Assembly (NCBI GenBank): GCA_911728435.2
Contig: OU452201.1
Span: 19,220,001-19,284,000 of the forward strand
Reading direction: 5' to 3'
Length of the DNA: 64,000 nucleotides
Source of the DNA: Apoderus coryli
Lineage: Eukaryota > Arthropoda > Insecta > Coleoptera > Attelabidae
The position numbers were made by a program, and so were the translations under genes. Below the pieces are notes generated by a model. It saw only the letters and a list, made by a program, of their open reading frames with translations, had not been told where the DNA came from and did no database searches. Below are positions 62,736 through 64,000 of this stretch, in pieces. Every line of letters starts with the position of its first letter. Within the stretch, counting starts at the first letter, position 1.

Positions 62736-64000
62736 AAGTTATTTGTTATTTAATATTATTATGTAGGAAATACATTCTACTAAATTCAGGCTATATCTAA
62801 TAATTTAATTGACCAATAATTATTAAGAAATTAATAAATTCGTTCAACTTGACAGACAGATATTATTAAAAACTTAAGGATTGAAACAAATAGTTTGGTT
62901 AGACTAGTGTAGAATAATGTTCTTTTAAAAAATGAATTAGTTTAGTTAGTTTAATTGAGGATTAAAAATTAATAACGCCGCAGGTCAAAGTCATCATTAT
63001 ATTCATGGCTTGCAGATAATTTTAAGGTACTTTTAATTTATTCACATCTTTAAACACTCTAATTTTAAATTAATTCGTACATTGGTTGTTCCAGTAGGTA
63101 CTCCTAATCTCTTCCTAGTCTTAATTTGCTAGACACTAATAAATTTAAGGAAAAATTCGCGTGATGCATGTATATAATAATTTCATCATTTTAAATATAC
63201 AGGTCTGTTAAAATAAATAACGCAAAAAATGCAATTGACGTGTAAGTATATTATTCTTTGGCGTATCAAGGATAAATATAAAATATATGCATAAAAATAT
63301 ACCCTTTACACCAGCCACCACCAATCATAACAGAAACACAATAAATATATAAATATAAAACGTGCATTGTAAAACAAAGACATTTAAAAATAATATGTTA
63401 CAATATAGTATAAAAGCGATAAATAAATATCAGTACAACTTCAACAAAACGTTGATAAAATAAATTATAACACAACCATCAACAACTTAGAAGAGACTGT
63501 ATCTAAAGAGTATGTTTATAATATTATACTTAACAGATAAAACATATATTAATTTGATCGACGTAGTTCACAAAGTAACAATTATAATTTTTTACTCATT
63601 TGTAGTTATTTTCACTAAAAACAAAACTTAATATTATAAAAGACTATTTAAAACAAAAATAATTTTTGTACGTTAAACGTAAATGAATTATCCTCTACTA
63701 CGTCTCCATTCACGGTAAAATAACGCAATAAATATAGGGTTATACAAACTACATTAGAAACTTTATTATTATTAAAGGAAAAAAAGAACAATGGAACATC
63801 GCGTTTGGGTTTTCGTAGTAGAGAGCCCTGTATATTAAAAATATTTCAGTTAGAACTTCCAAGTTTTAAGCAAAAAAATAATTTTGATGAACAAAAATGT
63901 GATATGTTTGAATCGTATTTAGTGTGCAGAAAATCGTCTTTCAGAGGAAAATAATATTGTTATAAGCTTTTTCTTTAATACTTGAACTTCTAACAGAATA
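62736..64000. other. 3' flank, no gene seen
   Basis: The 3' untranslated region of the DHRSX-like gene, with AATAAA at 62833-62838, followed by AT-rich sequence with no recognised feature. Confidence 0.45.

Noticed and set aside
1..64000. CRISPR arrays, operons, bacterial-type promoters
   Set aside because: The window is eukaryotic with spliced genes; the regular repeats seen are transposon-derived.

Overview
The window is nuclear DNA of an insect. It is AT-rich and intron-rich, with GT-AG splice sites throughout, many decayed transposons, and four protein-coding genes whose products match insect and animal families. The repeat content (GTCT-bearing Helentron-like elements, LINEs with ATT tails, mariner, PIF-Harbinger and 17.6-like LTR remnants) would suit a beetle or another insect with a large intron-rich genome, but I cannot name the species. 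All gene models below are hand-built from splice phase and family conservation. Each has a continuous frame and a total length divisible by three.

Layout. 1-10,552: transposon debris: a copia remnant, a Helentron-like element with internal tandem repeats, and a fold-back MITE. 10,553-36,298 (minus): a ten-exon otopetrin proton-channel gene, 760 aa. Inside its fourth intron, on the opposite strand, lies a complete eleven-exon M13 (neprilysin-like) zinc metalloprotease gene, 17,120-22,204, 891 aa. The other otopetrin introns hold an internally deleted gypsy-type LTR element, a PIF-Harbinger element with target-site duplication, mariner relics and several LINE pieces. 36,299-43,857: intergenic DNA with a LINE next to a hAT relic, a perfect 77-bp inverted repeat and a duplicated unknown repeat. 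43,858-46,974 (minus): VAMP7, the longin R-SNARE, 221 aa, four coding exons. 46,975-57,208: repeat-rich intergenic DNA with a perfect 66-bp inverted repeat, a mariner element bounded by TA, a two-by-two tandem array, fold-back elements and a tRNA-like sequence. 57,209-62,735 (plus): a DHRSX-like membrane-anchored short-chain dehydrogenase, 353 aa, six exons, with a young LINE in intron 1. 62,736-64,000: no feature seen.

The four genes (proton channel, extracellular peptidase, vesicle SNARE, oxidoreductase) show no shared pathway; their proximity looks ordinary for an animal genome, apart from the peptidase nested in the channel gene. The most striking non-coding signal is a canonical-looking type I hammerhead ribozyme core on the minus strand at 49,185-49,228. 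It sits at the apex of the 66-bp inverted repeat and could compete with that repeat for pairing. A degenerate relative lies at 6,066-6,110. A looser family of motifs (CTGA-N-GA, stem, GAAA) recurs at 9,146, 11,158 and 45,087.
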